NCBI RefSeq assembly: GCF_013348785.1
Contig: NZ_CP054691.1
Coordinates: forward strand, 620,001 to 684,000
DNA from: Gordonia sp. X0973
Lineage (GTDB): Bacteria > Actinomycetota > Actinomycetes > Mycobacteriales > Mycobacteriaceae
Direction of reading: 5' to 3'
Length of the DNA: 64,000 nt
The translations under genes and the position numbers were made by a program. The notes under the pieces are model-generated. The model was not told where the DNA came from and made no database searches. It saw nothing but the letters and a program-made list of their open reading frames with translations. Shown piece by piece: positions 51,268 to 63,151 of the stretch; the stretch's first letter is position 1; each line of letters begins with the position of its first letter.

Positions 51268-52845
51268 ATGGCCGAGGTTGACGCCGCCGGGCCGGGCATC
51301 GCCGGGCGGTTGCCCGATTCCCCGCTCGAGTTGGCGGAGCTGATCGATGTTGCGGTGGCGAAGCTCGCCGGGTCGTCGTTGGGCGTGCTGTCCGAGCAGC
51401 AGGTGATTTCCTGTGTGGAGACCCTGGAGACGGCGTGGCGTCGCGCTGCCGGAGTGAATGCGGCGCTGTATGTGGAGATTGCCGGCCGGGCGGCGTACAC
51501 CTTGGTGGGTCACCGGTCGGTGAAGACCTTCTATGCCCAGTATTTGCGGTTGGGAACCGTGGAGGCGAAGCGACGACGGGAGGTGGCCGAGGCGATCGGG
51601 CCGTTGAGCGCGGTGACCGGGGAAGCGTTGCCGCCCAAGCGTGGGTCGGTCGCGCAGGCCGTCGGTGCGGGCGCGGTTTCGGCTGATCATGTTTGCGAGA
51701 TCGAGACGGTGCTGGGGCGGGTTCCGTGCGCGACGTCGTCAGAAGAGGTGGATACCGCGGTCGAGATCTTGGTGGGGGCGGCACGCGAGGTCGCCCCGTC
51801 GGATTTGCGGCCGCTGGGGCAACGATTGTTGGCGCATCTGGATCCGGATGGAAAGCTGACCGACGACCGGGATCGCCGGCGGATGCGGGGAATCGTCATC
51901 GGCCGGCAGGATAAGCGGCTGATGAGCAAGATCTCCGGGTATCTCACGCCGTCGTTGCGTGCGAAGCTCGAGGTCGTGCTGGACAACTGGGCCAAGCCCG
52001 GGATGAACAACCCGGCCGACCCGGATTCGCTTCGCGGTTCGTTCTCCGAGTTGGGTGAGGCGGACCGGGAGGCGTGGGCCGATGCCCAGTGCCGTGACGG
52101 GCGGTCGGCGGCCCAGCGTCAGCACGATGGGTTGGAACACGGTCTCGACTGGATCCTGGGTCATCAAGCCTTGGGGCGCCCCACCCGGATCCCGGCGCAA
52201 CTGGTGATCACCGTCGAGGAAGGGGATCTGGCCCGGCGGGCCGGGGTCGCGACGACGGCGACGGGATCGATGATTCCGGTGGGTGATCTGATCGCGGTGG
52301 CCGCCGATGCGGTGCCGTGGCTTTGCGTGTTCACGTCCTGCACGCGTGAAGTCCTGGCCTTCGGCCGCGGTAAGCGCCTGGCCACCATGGCGCAGCGCCT
52401 GGCCCTGTTCGGCGCCTATCTGGGATGCACCCGGCCCGGCTGCACGCGGCCGTTCTCCCATACCGAGGCCCATCACGGCCTGCTCGACTTCGCCAAGGGC
52501 GGTGAGACCAACCTCGACGAACTCGTCCCCGCCTGCGGACCGGACAACCGCAACGTCGGCGACCGTCCCGGACAATGGGAAACCGGACCCATCACCAGCG
52601 GCCCCGACACCGGCCGGATCGGTTGGCGGCTCGCGGGCAGCGGCACCGCATACCGTGTCAACCGGGTCCACGACCCCGGTCCTATCTTCGCGAGACCGCC
52701 GCCCATGACCTACCGGGCAATCACGAAGTCCCAGCGACCGGCCACCGCCTATCGCGACATCATCGCAGGTAGAAGACGTGCTGCAGCGGGTCGTGAACGC
52801 GGCGTAGAGGCCCGGGACGACCCGGGCGCTACGTGGTCTCGATGA
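51268..52845 (+). CDS. DUF222/HNH endonuclease-type protein (13E12 repeat family)
   Basis: The 525-aa protein has the long DUF222 region ([40 protein letters not shown]) and a C-terminal HNH segment at about 388-440: [20 protein letters not shown], then [15 protein letters not shown]. The expected last histidine is replaced, as in many family members. The ATG at 51268 follows a GGGGAGGGGGG run. The family is multicopy and mobile-like in mycobacteria and Gordonia; cutting activity is not shown. Its last 17 bp overlap the end of phoU on the other strand. Confidence 0.88.
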   Translation: MAEVDAAGPGIAGRLPDSPLELAELIDVAVAKLAGSSLGVLSEQQVISCVETLETAWRRAAGVNAALYVEIAGRAAYTLVGHRSVKTFYAQYLRLGTVEAKRRREVAEAIGPLSAVTGEALPPKRGSVAQAVGAGAVSADHVCEIETVLGRVPCATSSEEVDTAVEILVGAAREVAPSDLRPLGQRLLAHLDPDGKLTDDRDRRRMRGIVIGRQDKRLMSKISGYLTPSLRAKLEVVLDNWAKPGMNNPADPDSLRGSFSELGEADREAWADAQCRDGRSAAQRQHDGLEHGLDWILGHQALGRPTRIPAQLVITVEEGDLARRAGVATTATGSMIPVGDLIAVAADAVPWLCVFTSCTREVLAFGRGKRLATMAQRLALFGAYLGCTRPGCTRPFSHTEAHHGLLDFAKGGETNLDELVPACGPDNRNVGDRPGQWETGPITSGPDTGRIGWRLAGSGTAYRVNRVHDPGPIFARPPPMTYRAITKSQRPATAYRDIIAGRRRAAAGRERGVEARDDPGATWSR

Positions 52846-53509
52846 GCTGCTGTGGGGTCTTACCCGTCGTCTGGAACACGACCCGGCGTCCGATGAGTAC
52901 GGCGTGGTCGGCGAACCGCTCGTAGTACCGGCCGAGGAGCGTGACGTCGACGGCCGCCGCGACGCCGTGGCGCCATTCTCGGTCCATCAGGACCGAGAAC
53001 AGGTGGCGGTGCAGGTCGTCCATCGCGTCGTCGTCGTCCTCGAGTTGGAGCGCGTCCTGCGGGTCCTGGGAGTCCAGGACCTCCCGCGCGGCATGCGCGA
53101 GTTTGACGGCCAGCCGGCCCATCTCCGCGAAGTAGCCGTCGACCTCCTCGGGGAGGGTCTTGTTCGGGTGCCGCCGCCGCGCGACCTTCGCGACGTGGAG
53201 CGCGAGCGCCCCCATCCGGTCCACGTCGGCGACGATCTGGAAGCCGGTGACGGTGGCGCGCAGATCGGCGGGTTGGGGCGCCTGCTGCGCGAGGAGGGCG
53301 AAGGCCTGTTTCTCGGCCTCGGCCGACATCTCGGTCATCCGGTCGTGATCGGTGATCACCTGTTCGGCGATCGGCAGATCGGCCTGCAGCAGTGCCCTCG
53401 TCGCAAGATTCATGGCCCCCCCGGCGAGTTCACACATCTCGCCGAGGATTCCGTTCAGCGCGGCAACCTGTTCCTGGTACGCGCTGGTCTTCGAGGACCG
53501 CTTACGCAT
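52829..53509 (-). CDS. phoU: Phosphate-signalling regulator PhoU
   Basis: The 226-aa protein is two copies of the three-helix PhoU bundle ([60 protein letters not shown]) with the acidic metal-binding residues. It couples the Pst transporter to the phosphate two-component system and to persistence traits in mycobacteria (PhoY2). Minus-strand TAGGGT six bases before the ATG suggests a leaderless mRNA. Confidence 0.93.
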   Translation of the reverse strand: MRKRSSKTSAYQEQVAALNGILGEMCELAGGAMNLATRALLQADLPIAEQVITDHDRMTEMSAEAEKQAFALLAQQAPQPADLRATVTGFQIVADVDRMGALALHVAKVARRRHPNKTLPEEVDGYFAEMGRLAVKLAHAAREVLDSQDPQDALQLEDDDDAMDDLHRHLFSVLMDREWRHGVAAAVDVTLLGRYYERFADHAVLIGRRVVFQTTGKTPQQLIETT

Positions 53510-53575
53510 GACTCCACCCTACTGGTGTCCGGATCGTCCGAGTCGTGCGCAATGCCGAATCGACCGCGATCGGGC

Positions 53576-55615
53576 TTATTCGCAGCGCGCGTCGCCGGCG
53601 TTGGTGACGGCCAGGTCGCTGGGCAGATCGGCGTCGACGACCCGCGCGGGCAACTGGTCGACGGTGATGTGCGTGCCCGGCTTCGCGTAGGACTTCAGCT
53701 GCGTCGACGTCGTGTAGTCGTTGCCGAGGATCACCTCGACGCCGGATTTCACCGAGCGGTCGGCCTGGATCTTGGCGCCGGGGAACATACGGGCAAGGGT
53801 GCCGGCGGCGTCGCGCTGGTCGGGGCCGTAGCGGACCACGGTGTGGTCCACCTTCGTGTTCGAGTCGGCGATGCCGCGCACCTCGAAGCCCCGCGCGGAC
53901 AGCTGCTCTTGGGCGTGCTGGGCCAGGCCGGACGTATCGGTGCCGTTGAGGATGCGCACACCGACATTCGACGGGGTCATCGCCACGACGTTCGTCGTCG
54001 GCGACACCGGCGGCGCGCCGGGGGTCGACGGCTGACCGCTCTTGTCGTCCTTCGTCTTCGTCGGCTTGGGCTTGGGCTTCTCGCCGGGCAGCGGCTGATC
54101 GGTGATGATCGCGTCGAAGAGGGCGTTGATGTCCTCGGTGCGCGGGATCTCGTTGTTCTGGCCGTCGGTGCTGGTGCCCGAGGTCGGGATCGTGATGAAG
54201 GTGACGCGGCCGGCCTCGATGCCGCGCATCGAATCGGCGAGGTTGAGCAGCGACTCGGTGTCGACGTTGTCGACGTAGCTGTTCTGGGTGAAGGTACGTG
54301 CCACCCGCTGCAGCTTCGCGGGGTTCGACAGCACGTTGGAGGAGAGGGTGGAGCGCAGCAGCGAGGACATGAACAGCTGCTGACGGTGGATGCGGCCGTA
54401 GTCGCCGTTGCCCTCGGTGGAGACCATCCGGGCGCGCACGTACTTGAGCGCCTTGCGGCCGTTGAGCTTCTGGCGGCCGGCCTTGGGCAGCACGGTGCCG
54501 ATCTCGTAGTCGTAGAGCGGGGTGGTGGAGCAGACGTACACGCCGCCGACGGTGTCGACGATCTTGCGGAAGGCGACGAAGTCCATCCCGATGAAGTGGT
54601 TGATGTTGAGGCCGCTGATCTTCGTGATCGTCTTGACCAGGCACTTCGGTCCGCCGACCGCGTAGACCGAGTTCAGCTTGACGTCTGTTTCGCCGGTCAC
54701 CTGCTCCCCGGTGTACTTGCCGCTGTCGTCGTTGAAGCCCTCGCAGTCGGGCCGGTCGACGGCCAGGTCGCGCGGGAAGGAGACGGCGACGACGCGGCTG
54801 CGGTTCGCCGGGATGTTGATCAGGATGATGGTGTCCGAACGGGCACCCTCGGTCTCGGTGGCGTCACCGGCGCCGAACTTCGCGTTCTTACCCGCACGCG
54901 TATCGGTGCCGACGATCAGATAGTTTTCGTCGCCGTACTGCTGGTCCTTGCGCGAGATGTTCTTGTCCTCGCCGTCGATCGCCTTGACGTTGCGCCACGA
55001 GCTGTTGACCGACCCGTTGACCGCCCAGGCGACGCCGGTGCCGACCAGCGCCAACGTGCAGGCCACCGCGGTGATGACCCGACCGGCGATCCGCGCGTCG
55101 CGGCGGATCAGCTCCCGGCGGCCCCGCTCGGTCAGCCGGCCCTTGGTGGCCAGTTCGACGGGGTCGGGGGTGCGCTGCAGCACCTGGTGGCGCGATTCGG
55201 AGCGGACCCGGCGGTGGGTGGCGGTCGACGACAGGTCGACGGGCTGGTCCTGCGCGCGTCGGCGGACGACGGGGATCGGCTGCGTGACATCGTTGTTCCA
55301 GGGGCCGCCGTCGTCGATGCGCCGGTACACCGGCTGGCTCTGATCCATCCACTGCGAGGTGGTCGGCCGATCCTGCTGGGGCTCGCGCGGCGTCGCGTCC
55401 AGCTGCTCCATGAGCTCGCGGACGGTGAGCCGGGAGCGCGCGCGAACGATCCGGTCGCGGCTGGCCGGCTCCCGGAGCACGTTGGGGTCCGGGGCGCCGG
55501 ACTGCGGGTTGCCGGAAGAGGGAGTCACCCGGGTGCCCGGAGGCGTGTCGGGTCCCTGGGCGCGCCGGCGTCGGCGTCCGCCCGGGAACTCATCACCCGG
55601 TGGCTGGTGGCTCAC
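53576..55615 (-). CDS. LytR-CpsA-Psr family cell-wall glycopolymer ligase with LytR_C domain
   Basis: The 679-aa protein has a long, basic, disordered cytoplasmic tail (about 1-175), one span (VITAVACTLALVGTGVAWAV), the LCP catalytic domain with LIVGTDTRAG, RSDTIILINIP and VSFPRDL (about 230-480), a Lys/Pro linker, and a C-terminal LytR_C domain (VRILNGTDTSGLAQHAQEQL). It should attach arabinogalactan or a similar polymer to peptidoglycan. GAAGGA precedes the GTG start. Orthologous to Rv0822c by place. Confidence 0.92.
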   Translation of the reverse strand: MSHQPPGDEFPGGRRRRRAQGPDTPPGTRVTPSSGNPQSGAPDPNVLREPASRDRIVRARSRLTVRELMEQLDATPREPQQDRPTTSQWMDQSQPVYRRIDDGGPWNNDVTQPIPVVRRRAQDQPVDLSSTATHRRVRSESRHQVLQRTPDPVELATKGRLTERGRRELIRRDARIAGRVITAVACTLALVGTGVAWAVNGSVNSSWRNVKAIDGEDKNISRKDQQYGDENYLIVGTDTRAGKNAKFGAGDATETEGARSDTIILINIPANRSRVVAVSFPRDLAVDRPDCEGFNDDSGKYTGEQVTGETDVKLNSVYAVGGPKCLVKTITKISGLNINHFIGMDFVAFRKIVDTVGGVYVCSTTPLYDYEIGTVLPKAGRQKLNGRKALKYVRARMVSTEGNGDYGRIHRQQLFMSSLLRSTLSSNVLSNPAKLQRVARTFTQNSYVDNVDTESLLNLADSMRGIEAGRVTFITIPTSGTSTDGQNNEIPRTEDINALFDAIITDQPLPGEKPKPKPTKTKDDKSGQPSTPGAPPVSPTTNVVAMTPSNVGVRILNGTDTSGLAQHAQEQLSARGFEVRGIADSNTKVDHTVVRYGPDQRDAAGTLARMFPGAKIQADRSVKSGVEVILGNDYTTSTQLKSYAKPGTHITVDQLPARVVDADLPSDLAVTNAGDARCE

Positions 55616-55697
55616 GGTCTTCCTTCGTGTCGGGGAGCGCGTTTTGGGCGCACGTCAGTGGTAGATGGTACCGGCGTTACCTGAGAGACGTCGGTGC

Positions 55698-56783
55698 TTA
55701 GCCGCCCGAGTGCATCACATCGGCGGCGCGCGGGACGGCGGTGTCCTCCGGGTCGTCGAGCCAGCCGTAGGGCAGCGACACCTTTCCCGGTGAGCCCTGT
55801 CGGCCGCGCGGACCGCCTGCATCGGCCGGGAATGGCACGTCGGGATCGAGCTGGGCGACGAGGGCGTCGACCTCGGCCACGGTGGAGACGGCGGCGAAGC
55901 TGCGCCGCAGGTCTCCGCCCACCGGGAATCCCATCAGGTACCAGGCCATGTGTTTGCGCAGGTCACGCAGGCCGCGATCCTCGCCGTGGTGCTCGGCGAG
56001 CAGGACTGCGTGGCGCCGCATGATCTCGCCCACCTCGCCGAGCGTCGGCGGCGTCGGGATTTCTTCGCCCCGCAGCGCGGCGGACAGCTCGGCGAACAGC
56101 CACGGTCGGCCGAGACAACCTCGACCGACGACGACGCCGTCGCACCCGGTCTGCGCCATCATGGCCACCGCGTCGTCCGCGCTGAAAATGTCGCCGTTCC
56201 CGAGTACTGGGATCTGCGTCACAGCCTCTTTCAGCTCGGCGATCGCGTCCCAATCGGCCTGTCCGGAATAGCGCTGCGACGCGGTGCGGGCGTGGAGTGC
56301 GACTGCCGCGCACCCCGCCTCCTGCGCGATGCGGCCGGTGTCGAGGAAGGTCAGGTGGTCGTCGTCGATGCCCTTGCGGAACTTGACGGTGACCGGCACG
56401 CCGTACGGCTGCGCGGCGTCGACCATCTCGGTGACGATGCTGCGCAGCAGGCCGCGCTTATAGGGCAACGCCGCCCCGCCGCCGAGTTTGGTCACCTTCG
56501 GCACCGGGCAGCCGAGGTTCAGATCGATGTGGTCGGCCCAGCCCTCGCCGGCGACGATCCGGACGGCCTCGCCGAGGTTCTTCGGATCCACGCCGTAGAG
56601 CTGCATGGACCGCGGCGACTCGTCGTCGTCGAAGGCCATCATGGCCATCGTCTTCTCGTTGCGCTCGACGATCGCGCGGGCGGTGATCATCTCGCAGACG
56701 TAGATGGCCGACGAACTGCCGAATTCGCGGCACAGCCGCCGGTACGCCCGGTTGGTGACGCCGGCCATCGGGGCCAAAACCAC
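55698..56783 (-). CDS. dus: tRNA-dihydrouridine synthase Dus
   Basis: Dus reduces uridine in tRNA D-loops using FMN and NADPH. The 361-aa frame has LAPMAGVTNRAYRRLCREFG at the start, catalytic Cys in NLGCPVPKVTKLGGGAALPY and HARTASQRYSGQADW. The GTG at 56783 cuts off the usual first strand: 21 more in-frame codons (ending LLRIGPYRVDPP) run up to a CTG at 56846 that overlaps the desA stop (CTGA). No ATG, GTG or TTG is found there, so the true start may be that CTG. Confidence 0.92.
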   Translation of the reverse strand: MVLAPMAGVTNRAYRRLCREFGSSSAIYVCEMITARAIVERNEKTMAMMAFDDDESPRSMQLYGVDPKNLGEAVRIVAGEGWADHIDLNLGCPVPKVTKLGGGAALPYKRGLLRSIVTEMVDAAQPYGVPVTVKFRKGIDDDHLTFLDTGRIAQEAGCAAVALHARTASQRYSGQADWDAIAELKEAVTQIPVLGNGDIFSADDAVAMMAQTGCDGVVVGRGCLGRPWLFAELSAALRGEEIPTPPTLGEVGEIMRRHAVLLAEHHGEDRGLRDLRKHMAWYLMGFPVGGDLRRSFAAVSTVAEVDALVAQLDPDVPFPADAGGPRGRQGSPGKVSLPYGWLDDPEDTAVPRAADVMHSGG

Positions 56784-56842
56784 CGGCGGATCGACCCGGT
56801 ATGGGCCGATCCGCAGGAGGGTGTTCTGGGTCGTGCTGGCGG

Positions 56843-57844
56843 TCAGGACGCCTGCTTCTCGCGCTTGGCGGCCTCGCGGGCCAGGGAGCGGTCGCGCATC
56901 TCCTCGAAGCGGGTCGCGTCCTTGTCCAACTGATCGAGGAAGGCGGCCAGCTCGTCACGGGTCTTCTCGCCCTCGGGACCGAAATCGGTGCGGCCGAAGA
57001 CGTCCCACTTGCGCAGCACCGGCATGACGACCTCGTCCAGGTGCTGGCGCAGGTCGTAGATGCCGTGCTTGGCCATCAGCACGCCGTGGCGGCGGAAGTT
57101 GGGCATACCGGCGCCGGGCATCTGGAAGTTGGTGACGATGTCGGTGACCGCGCGCAGCGTCTGGTCCGGCGAGAGGTCCATGCCGGCGCCGCAGATGTTG
57201 CGGTAGAAGACCATGTGCAGGTTCTCGTCGGCGGCGATGCGCTGGAGCATGCGGTCGGCGATCGGGTCGTTGCAGGCCTTACCGGTGTTGCGGTGGCTGA
57301 CGCGGGTGGCCAGCTCCTGGAAGGTCACGTACGCGACGGAGTGCAGCAGGCCGACCTCGTCGAGGTCGCCGTACTCGTTCTGCAGATCCTCCATGCGGTC
57401 GGCGGCGACGAGCACCGGGTCGTAACCGTTGGTCATGTGGATCATGCGCGCCTCTTCGAGGGCGACCGGGTCCACGCCGCGGGTGACGACGAGGTAGTCG
57501 CGCATCACGATGCCGTGGCGGTTCTCCTCGGCCGTCCAGCGACCGACCCAGTGGCCCCACGCCGAGTCCATCGAGAAGTTGTCGGCGATGACGCGGTGGT
57601 ACGAGGGCAGGTTGTCCTCGGTGAGGAGGTTGGTGATCATCGCGGCCTTGGCGACCTCGTCGAGCTGCGACTGCTCGGGGTCGTAGTCGGTGCCGCCGAG
57701 CGCCGCGTAGTTCTGGCCCTCATCCCACGGGACGTAGTCGTGGGGGTTCCAGTCACGGGCCTGCTTGAGGTGGCGGTTGACGTTGTCCTCGGCGACCGGG
57801 GCCAGTTCGGTGAGGAGCTCGAGCTGCGTGAGTGCGCGTGCCAT
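56843..57844 (-). CDS. desA: Acyl-ACP desaturase DesA-like
   Basis: The 333-aa soluble di-iron enzyme has the two iron-binding motifs EENRHG (about residues 105-110) and DENLH (about 195-200). Mycobacterial DesA1/DesA2 act on acyl-ACPs in mycolic-acid or fatty-acid synthesis. It lies just upstream of dus as in M. tuberculosis (Rv0824c). Confidence 0.92.
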   Translation of the reverse strand: MARALTQLELLTELAPVAEDNVNRHLKQARDWNPHDYVPWDEGQNYAALGGTDYDPEQSQLDEVAKAAMITNLLTEDNLPSYHRVIADNFSMDSAWGHWVGRWTAEENRHGIVMRDYLVVTRGVDPVALEEARMIHMTNGYDPVLVAADRMEDLQNEYGDLDEVGLLHSVAYVTFQELATRVSHRNTGKACNDPIADRMLQRIAADENLHMVFYRNICGAGMDLSPDQTLRAVTDIVTNFQMPGAGMPNFRRHGVLMAKHGIYDLRQHLDEVVMPVLRKWDVFGRTDFGPEGEKTRDELAAFLDQLDKDATRFEEMRDRSLAREAAKREKQAS

Positions 57845-57979
57845 GTTCTGGGACCTCCGAATGGATGTGGGGTACAGCCGAGCAGCGGGGCCCGGACAAG
57901 GTATTCAGCTTCCAGCCTACGGCACTACCCCCGACGACCCAAGTCGCTGCGACGCGCGCGGTCCGGGGTCCCCGCCGCG

Positions 57980-58510
57980 TCAGGGGCGCTCGAACATCTT
58001 CCCGACGGTGTCCATCCATTGCTGGGCGGCATCGTCGATGGTGCCCAGTTCAGCGGCCTTGCGGCACCACTTCGCGGCGGCTTGGACGAACAGCATCGGG
58101 TTGTACACGTCCTCCTCGCGGCTCCACAGGCCGTCCCCCGCGTAGGTGAGGATCGTGATGTTGGTGGCGGTGATGATCGTGCCGTCGCCGGGATCGCGCA
58201 TCGGGTTGTCGACCTCGCAGATCACCCGCGACGTCGCCGGGTCGATGACATGCCAGAGCGACGGGTAGCCGGTCATGTGGCTGCCGGGGAAGGAGTGCAT
58301 GGTCTTGTTGATCCAGACGCGGATCTCCTCGCGCCCCTTCATCGTCCCCATCGCGTGCTCGACGTAGTCGGCGTCGACGGTGAACTGGTCGGCCCACTTG
58401 TCCCAGTCGTGGGTCTGTGCGACCTCGGCGACGGTGGCCTGGAAGCCCGCGAAGGCGCGGTCGAGTTCGTCGGCGGTGAATCGTGCTGGGTCGGGGGTGA
58501 TCGGTGACAT
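57980..58510 (-). CDS. SnoaL/NTF2-like protein
   Basis: The 176-aa protein has the NTF2-like cone pattern: an N-terminal helix (ARFTADELDRAFAGFQATVA), WADQFTVDADYVEHAMGTMK, and VICEVDNPMRDPGDGTIITA. Such proteins are ketosteroid-isomerase-like enzymes or ligand binders. It has no operon partner; substrate unknown. Confidence 0.85.
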   Translation of the reverse strand: MSPITPDPARFTADELDRAFAGFQATVAEVAQTHDWDKWADQFTVDADYVEHAMGTMKGREEIRVWINKTMHSFPGSHMTGYPSLWHVIDPATSRVICEVDNPMRDPGDGTIITATNITILTYAGDGLWSREEDVYNPMLFVQAAAKWCRKAAELGTIDDAAQQWMDTVGKMFERP

Positions 58511-58569
58511 CGATGAATCCTAACGAGACCAACTAGACTTCCGGGGATAAATTCCGACGGGGGGATTCC

Positions 58570-60330
58570 GTGTTCAAGGTGGGCGACGACATCGCGGGAT
58601 ACCGCGTGGTCGGCATCCTGGGCGTCGGTGGAATGGGCGAGGTGTACCGGGCCCAGCATCCGCGGCTGCCGCGGACCGACGCCGTGAAAGTGCTGCGCCC
58701 CGATCACCTCGCCGACGACACGGTGCGCCTCCGTTTCGAGCGCGAGGCCGACCTCATCGCGCCGCTGACCCACCCCAACATCGTGCGCGTCTACGACCGC
58801 GGTGCCATCGACGACGCGTTGTGGATCGCCATGGAATGGGTGCCGGGCACCGATCTCGCCAAGATCCTCGCCGAACGGCCCGGCGGCCTGACATTCGACG
58901 AGGTGGCCGCGGTCGTCAGCGGGGTGGCCGCGGGTCTCGACGAGGCCCACCGGCACGGGCTGACCCACCGCGACGTGAAGCCGGCGAACATCCTGATCAC
59001 CCGCCAGGACACCGGGACACCCGGAGCGGGTGGGCCGAATTCGATCGGCGCGGTCAAGCTCGGCGACTTCGGCATCGCCCGTGCCGTGGAGGACGGCGTC
59101 GGCCTCACCGGGACCGGGCTGACCGTCGGGACGATGCGGTACGCCTCGCCGGAGCAGATCAACGGCGCGCGCGTCGACGCCCGCAGCGACGTCTATTCGC
59201 TCGCCGCGACGACCTTCGAGTTGCTGACCGGCACCCCGCCCTACCCGGCGGACAGCCTCAGCGGCGTCATGGCGGCCCACCTGTTCGCCGAGGTGCCCTC
59301 GGCGTCGGCGGGGAACCCCGCGGTGCCCGCCGCGGTCGACGCGGTGATCGCGACCGGGATGGCGAAGGACCCGGCGCGACGATTCGCCGGTGCCGGACAG
59401 TTCGCGCAGGCCTTGCTCGCGGCCCTGCGCACGGATTCCGGCGCGGCAACGCTGCTGCCGATCGCGTCGCCTCCGGTTGCGTTGCCGCCGGCCGGATCGC
59501 CGTCGGCGCTTCTCGGTCCGCGAGCGGGAGCTTCGCCGATCGGCAACGGACGGCGGGGGGTCGCGGTGGTCGCCGCCTTGGTGTGCGCGGTGCTGCTCGG
59601 CGCGTCGGTCGGGGCTCTTCGGACCTCGGCGCAGACGCTGGCGGCACCGGATCGGCCCGACGCCACCGTGACGCCCTACGACGTCGAGGTCGCCTGGCAA
59701 CCCGTCGCAGGGGCGACCGAGTATGTCGTCAAACGCGACGACGTCGAGGTCTACGCGGGCCCGGCGACCAGCATCAAGGACCCGCTGCCGCTGCCCGGGG
59801 TGTACCAGTACTCGGTCTCCGCCCGCAGCGCGGATGCCTCGCCCTCGCGGTTCTCGCTGAAGTCGACGCCGACCACCGTCCGCGCCGGTTGGCGGCAGGT
59901 GCAGTGGATCGCCGATCTCTACCCCGACCTCGTGCCGGCGTCGCCGTTGAGCACCAACGGGTACGACGGGGTGGGCTGCTATGCCAACGCGTCGGTCTAC
60001 TTCGACAGCTCGTCGCAGCAGACCCTGACCTGTGCGAAGGAGGACGGCAAGCGCAAGGTGCAATTCTCCTTCGCCATCGCCGGCTATCCCAACGACCCGA
60101 AAGAGCGGGCCGCGGCACAGCAGGTGGCCTTCGGATTCCACACCGTCGGCCGGCCGTTCGTCTCCGCGCAGGGCAACAAGGGCACCGTCTACCGGCACAC
60201 CGTGAACGACACGCAGTGCGCGGGCATCGACTTCGGGCCGGGCAAGCGGGCGTTGACGTTCGTCGACGTCTGCCTGGACCGGGGAACCTCCGACGAAGCG
60301 GTGCGGTTGGCGAAACGGATGCCGATGTGA
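58570..60330 (+). CDS. Transmembrane serine/threonine protein kinase
   Basis: The 586-aa protein has a Hanks-type kinase domain (about 11-275): GVGGMGEVYRA loop, Lys40 in AVKVL, catalytic HRDVKPAN (Asp135), LGDFGIAR (Asp166) and the GTMRYASPEQ activation-segment end. A span follows at about 328-350 (GVAVVAALVCAVLLGASVGA). The exterior part has a fibronectin-III-like start (DVEVAWQPVAGATEYVVKRD) and a Cys-containing domain. The next gene encodes a protein with the same exterior plan and no kinase. Confidence 0.92.
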   Translation: MFKVGDDIAGYRVVGILGVGGMGEVYRAQHPRLPRTDAVKVLRPDHLADDTVRLRFEREADLIAPLTHPNIVRVYDRGAIDDALWIAMEWVPGTDLAKILAERPGGLTFDEVAAVVSGVAAGLDEAHRHGLTHRDVKPANILITRQDTGTPGAGGPNSIGAVKLGDFGIARAVEDGVGLTGTGLTVGTMRYASPEQINGARVDARSDVYSLAATTFELLTGTPPYPADSLSGVMAAHLFAEVPSASAGNPAVPAAVDAVIATGMAKDPARRFAGAGQFAQALLAALRTDSGAATLLPIASPPVALPPAGSPSALLGPRAGASPIGNGRRGVAVVAALVCAVLLGASVGALRTSAQTLAAPDRPDATVTPYDVEVAWQPVAGATEYVVKRDDVEVYAGPATSIKDPLPLPGVYQYSVSARSADASPSRFSLKSTPTTVRAGWRQVQWIADLYPDLVPASPLSTNGYDGVGCYANASVYFDSSSQQTLTCAKEDGKRKVQFSFAIAGYPNDPKERAAAQQVAFGFHTVGRPFVSAQGNKGTVYRHTVNDTQCAGIDFGPGKRALTFVDVCLDRGTSDEAVRLAKRMPM

Positions 60331-61115
60331 AGCGCACGGCGGCGGTGCGCTGGGGAGCGCTGGCGGTCGCGGTCGTGGTGGCGGCCGCGATCGGGTTCGT
60401 CGTCGTGCGGATGATCTCGCCGACGGGCAGGGCGCCGAAAGCTCCGACCGGGCTGAGTGCCTCGGTCAAGGTCGGCCACGTCGACGTGGCGTGGCAGCCG
60501 GTGCCGGGGTCGGACCGGTACCTACTGCTTCGGGACGACCAGGTCGTCTACGCCGGAGCCGAGCCGCGCGGCACCGATGCCACCGTGACCAAGGGCAAGC
60601 ACGTCTACCGGGTGCAGGCGCAGGACCACGGGGTGCCGTCGACGATGAGTCAGCCGATCACCGTCGAGGCGGGCGAGGGGTGGGGCGAGGGCGCGCCGCT
60701 GGTCAACCTGCTTCCGAAGCTGCTGCCGGCCGCGCCGCGTACCGACGGTCCCTGGGAGAAACTGCACTGCAATTGGCAGATCCGGCCCGGGCGCAACGAG
60801 TTGGGGCCGTCGGAGGCCGGGGCCGGCGCGGTGGGTATGCGCTACCGCCTGATCTGCGGATCGCAGATGAAGTGGGGACTGCATTCGATGTGGTTCTACT
60901 CGAAGGACGCGGTCGACGGATACCTCAGCGACGTCATCTCCAACGCCGAGGCATTCCGGTGGAACCACGGTTCCGGGTTCTACCTCGCCAGTCGCGGCGA
61001 GGGTTATCTCAAATTCGACGATCCCAAACTCTCGCTGATCGTCGTGGGCATCACCCGGCAGGACTCGAAGACGAAGGCCGGATTGATCGAGATGGCGAAC
61101 CAGCTGCCGGTCTAG
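60327..61115 (+). CDS. Membrane-anchored protein resembling the kinase sensor domain
   Basis: The 262-aa protein has one N-terminal span (WGALAVAVVVAAAIGFVVV), then a fibronectin-III-like unit (VGHVDVAWQPVPGSDRYLLL) and a domain with two cysteines (KLHCNWQIRPG, YRLICGSQ). This repeats the exterior architecture of the kinase just upstream. The GTG overlaps the kinase stop (GTGA). It is probably a co-receptor or decoy sensor for the kinase (inference). Its TAG directly abuts the stop of nadE on the other strand. Confidence 0.82.
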   Translation: MKRTAAVRWGALAVAVVVAAAIGFVVVRMISPTGRAPKAPTGLSASVKVGHVDVAWQPVPGSDRYLLLRDDQVVYAGAEPRGTDATVTKGKHVYRVQAQDHGVPSTMSQPITVEAGEGWGEGAPLVNLLPKLLPAAPRTDGPWEKLHCNWQIRPGRNELGPSEAGAGAVGMRYRLICGSQMKWGLHSMWFYSKDAVDGYLSDVISNAEAFRWNHGSGFYLASRGEGYLKFDDPKLSLIVVGITRQDSKTKAGLIEMANQLPV

Positions 61116-63113
<1,998 letters not shown>

Positions 63114-63119
63114 GGGCCA

Positions 63120-63125
63120 AGCGTA
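63120..63125 (-). promoter_or_regulatory. nadE -10 element (leaderless)
   Basis: TACGCT on the minus strand, six bases before the GTG start at 63113. Confidence 0.5.
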
Positions 63126-63151
63126 GTCGGGCGGCCGGACACCCGTGTGCG

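Noticed and set aside
51268..52845. Homing endonuclease or intein from the HNH motif
   Set aside because: DUF222 plus C-terminal HNH identifies the 13E12 family; no intron or intein splice features and no split host gene.
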